Shown piece by piece: positions 63,680 to 64,000 of a DNA stretch of 64,000 bases (its first letter is position 1; each line of letters begins with the position of its first letter). The position numbers and the translations under genes are program-made. Source of the stretch: CBIFVZ01 sp966185765 (lineage in GTDB: Bacteria; Pseudomonadota; Gammaproteobacteria; Enterobacterales; Enterobacteriaceae); the NCBI GenBank assembly GCA_966185765.1, contig CBIFVZ010000006.1:1-64000 (forward strand), in the 5' to 3' direction. The notes beneath the pieces were generated by a model, which made no database searches, was not told the origin of the DNA, and saw only the letters and a list, made by a program, of their open reading frames with translations.

Positions 63680-64000
63680 ATGAAAACGATGGGTTTGATC
63701 GGGGGGATGAGCTGGGAATCCACCATTCCTTACTATCGTTTAATTAACGAAGGGGTGAAGGCGCGCCTCGGTGGGTTGCATTCAGGCAAGATCCTGCTGC
63801 ACAGCGTGGATTTTCATGAGATTGAGGCCTGCCAGTCTTCTGATGAATGGGATAAGGCCGGGCAGATACTGGCTGATGCCGCATGCGGACTACAGGCGGC
63901 GGGGGCGCAGGGTATTGTGCTGTGTACGAATACCATGCATAAGGTCGCCCCGGCGATAGAAGCGGGCTGTACGCTGCCGTTTATTCATATTGCTGATGCG
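63680..64000 (+). CDS. ygeA: Aspartate/glutamate racemase-family amino acid racemase YgeA, partial (right edge)
   Basis: The first 107 residues of YgeA, a broad-specificity amino acid racemase of E. coli. The reading MKTMGLIGGMSWESTIPYYR and IVLCTNTMHKVAPAIEAGC is almost the E. coli sequence as I remember it; the first catalytic Cys lies in LCTNTMHK. ATG 63680 has GGAGAA five bases upstream. The gene continues beyond the window. Confidence 0.92.
   Translation, partial: MKTMGLIGGMSWESTIPYYRLINEGVKARLGGLHSGKILLHSVDFHEIEACQSSDEWDKAGQILADAACGLQAAGAQGIVLCTNTMHKVAPAIEAGCTLPFIHIADA

Noticed and set aside
1..64000. tRNA, rRNA, intact insertion sequences, integrase or attachment sites
   Set aside because: None could be recognised by reading, despite several module borders that suggest past exchange.

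Overview
The window is chromosomal DNA of a gammaproteobacterium, most likely of the family Enterobacteriaceae. The best taxonomic markers are a partial gene at the right edge that reads like E. coli YgeA, the enterobacterial style of the fimbrial, VgrG and regulator genes, and moderately GC-rich coding DNA broken by AT-rich intergenic stretches. I cannot fix the genus. Almost everything here is accessory DNA: catabolic, secretion, defence and secondary-metabolism-like modules. I see no tRNA, rRNA, intact insertion sequence or prophage.

Layout. (1) 1-3078: a MarR-controlled, minus-strand periplasmic aldehyde-oxidase-type molybdoenzyme (triheme cytochrome c, 2Fe-2S subunit, Mo subunit running off the left edge). 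(2) 3453-12615: an unusual compact cluster. One arm (minus) encodes a PEBP protein, a HlyD-type adaptor, a YrdC/Sua5-like protein, an MFS protein, a LeuC/LeuD-like hydro-lyase pair and an Fe(II)/2-oxoglutarate oxygenase. The other arm (plus) encodes two more YrdC-like proteins, followed by a convergent LysR regulator. It looks like a small-molecule pathway with its own exporter, and I do not recognise it. (3) 12961-18591: a decaying minus-strand set (heme-oxygenase-like diiron protein, ferredoxin plus flavin reductase, two ATP-grasp ligases, an apparently intact EamA exporter, a SnoaL-like protein) in which five genes carry independent stops or frameshifts. (4) 19782-32038: a tightly packed plus-strand operon of 13 genes (two Nudix hydrolases, a Gfo/Idh dehydrogenase, three DegT-fold proteins of which the middle one lacks PLP residues, an FAD oxidoreductase, two HAD phosphatases, a membrane desaturase-like protein, an MTA-phosphorylase-like enzyme, a solute-binding-fold protein without signal peptide and an MFS exporter). 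Parts of it recall aminosugar or aminonucleoside biosynthesis.

(5) 32136-43207: a short type I-C CRISPR array with its leader, then a type VI secretion module (four tandem DUF3396 immunity paralogues, a VRR-NUC nuclease effector, VgrG), then a cas3 remnant truncated at both ends. Array, leader and cas3 are placed and oriented as in an intact type I-C locus, so the T6SS module sits where cas5-cas8c-cas7-cas4-cas1-cas2 should be. (6) 43795-50048: an archaic (Csu-like) chaperone-usher pilus operon and a LysR regulator. (7) 50744-59482: a SorC-regulated sugar catabolic locus (TIM-like isomerase, fused DhaK-DhaL kinase, RpiB-like isomerase, two TIM-barrel sugar isomerases, MFS importer), similar in logic to erythrulose phosphate pathways, with a candidate operator shared by two of its promoters. 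(8) 59646-64000: a TetR/DHA2 efflux pair with a palindromic operator candidate, a thiolase, and the start of ygeA.

The best candidates for undescribed biology are the three-YrdC/LeuCD/oxygenase cluster, the 13-gene operon with its apparently PLP-less DegT protein, and the T6SS module lying inside a gutted type I-C CRISPR-Cas locus. Family assignments were made by reading motifs; no database search was run.
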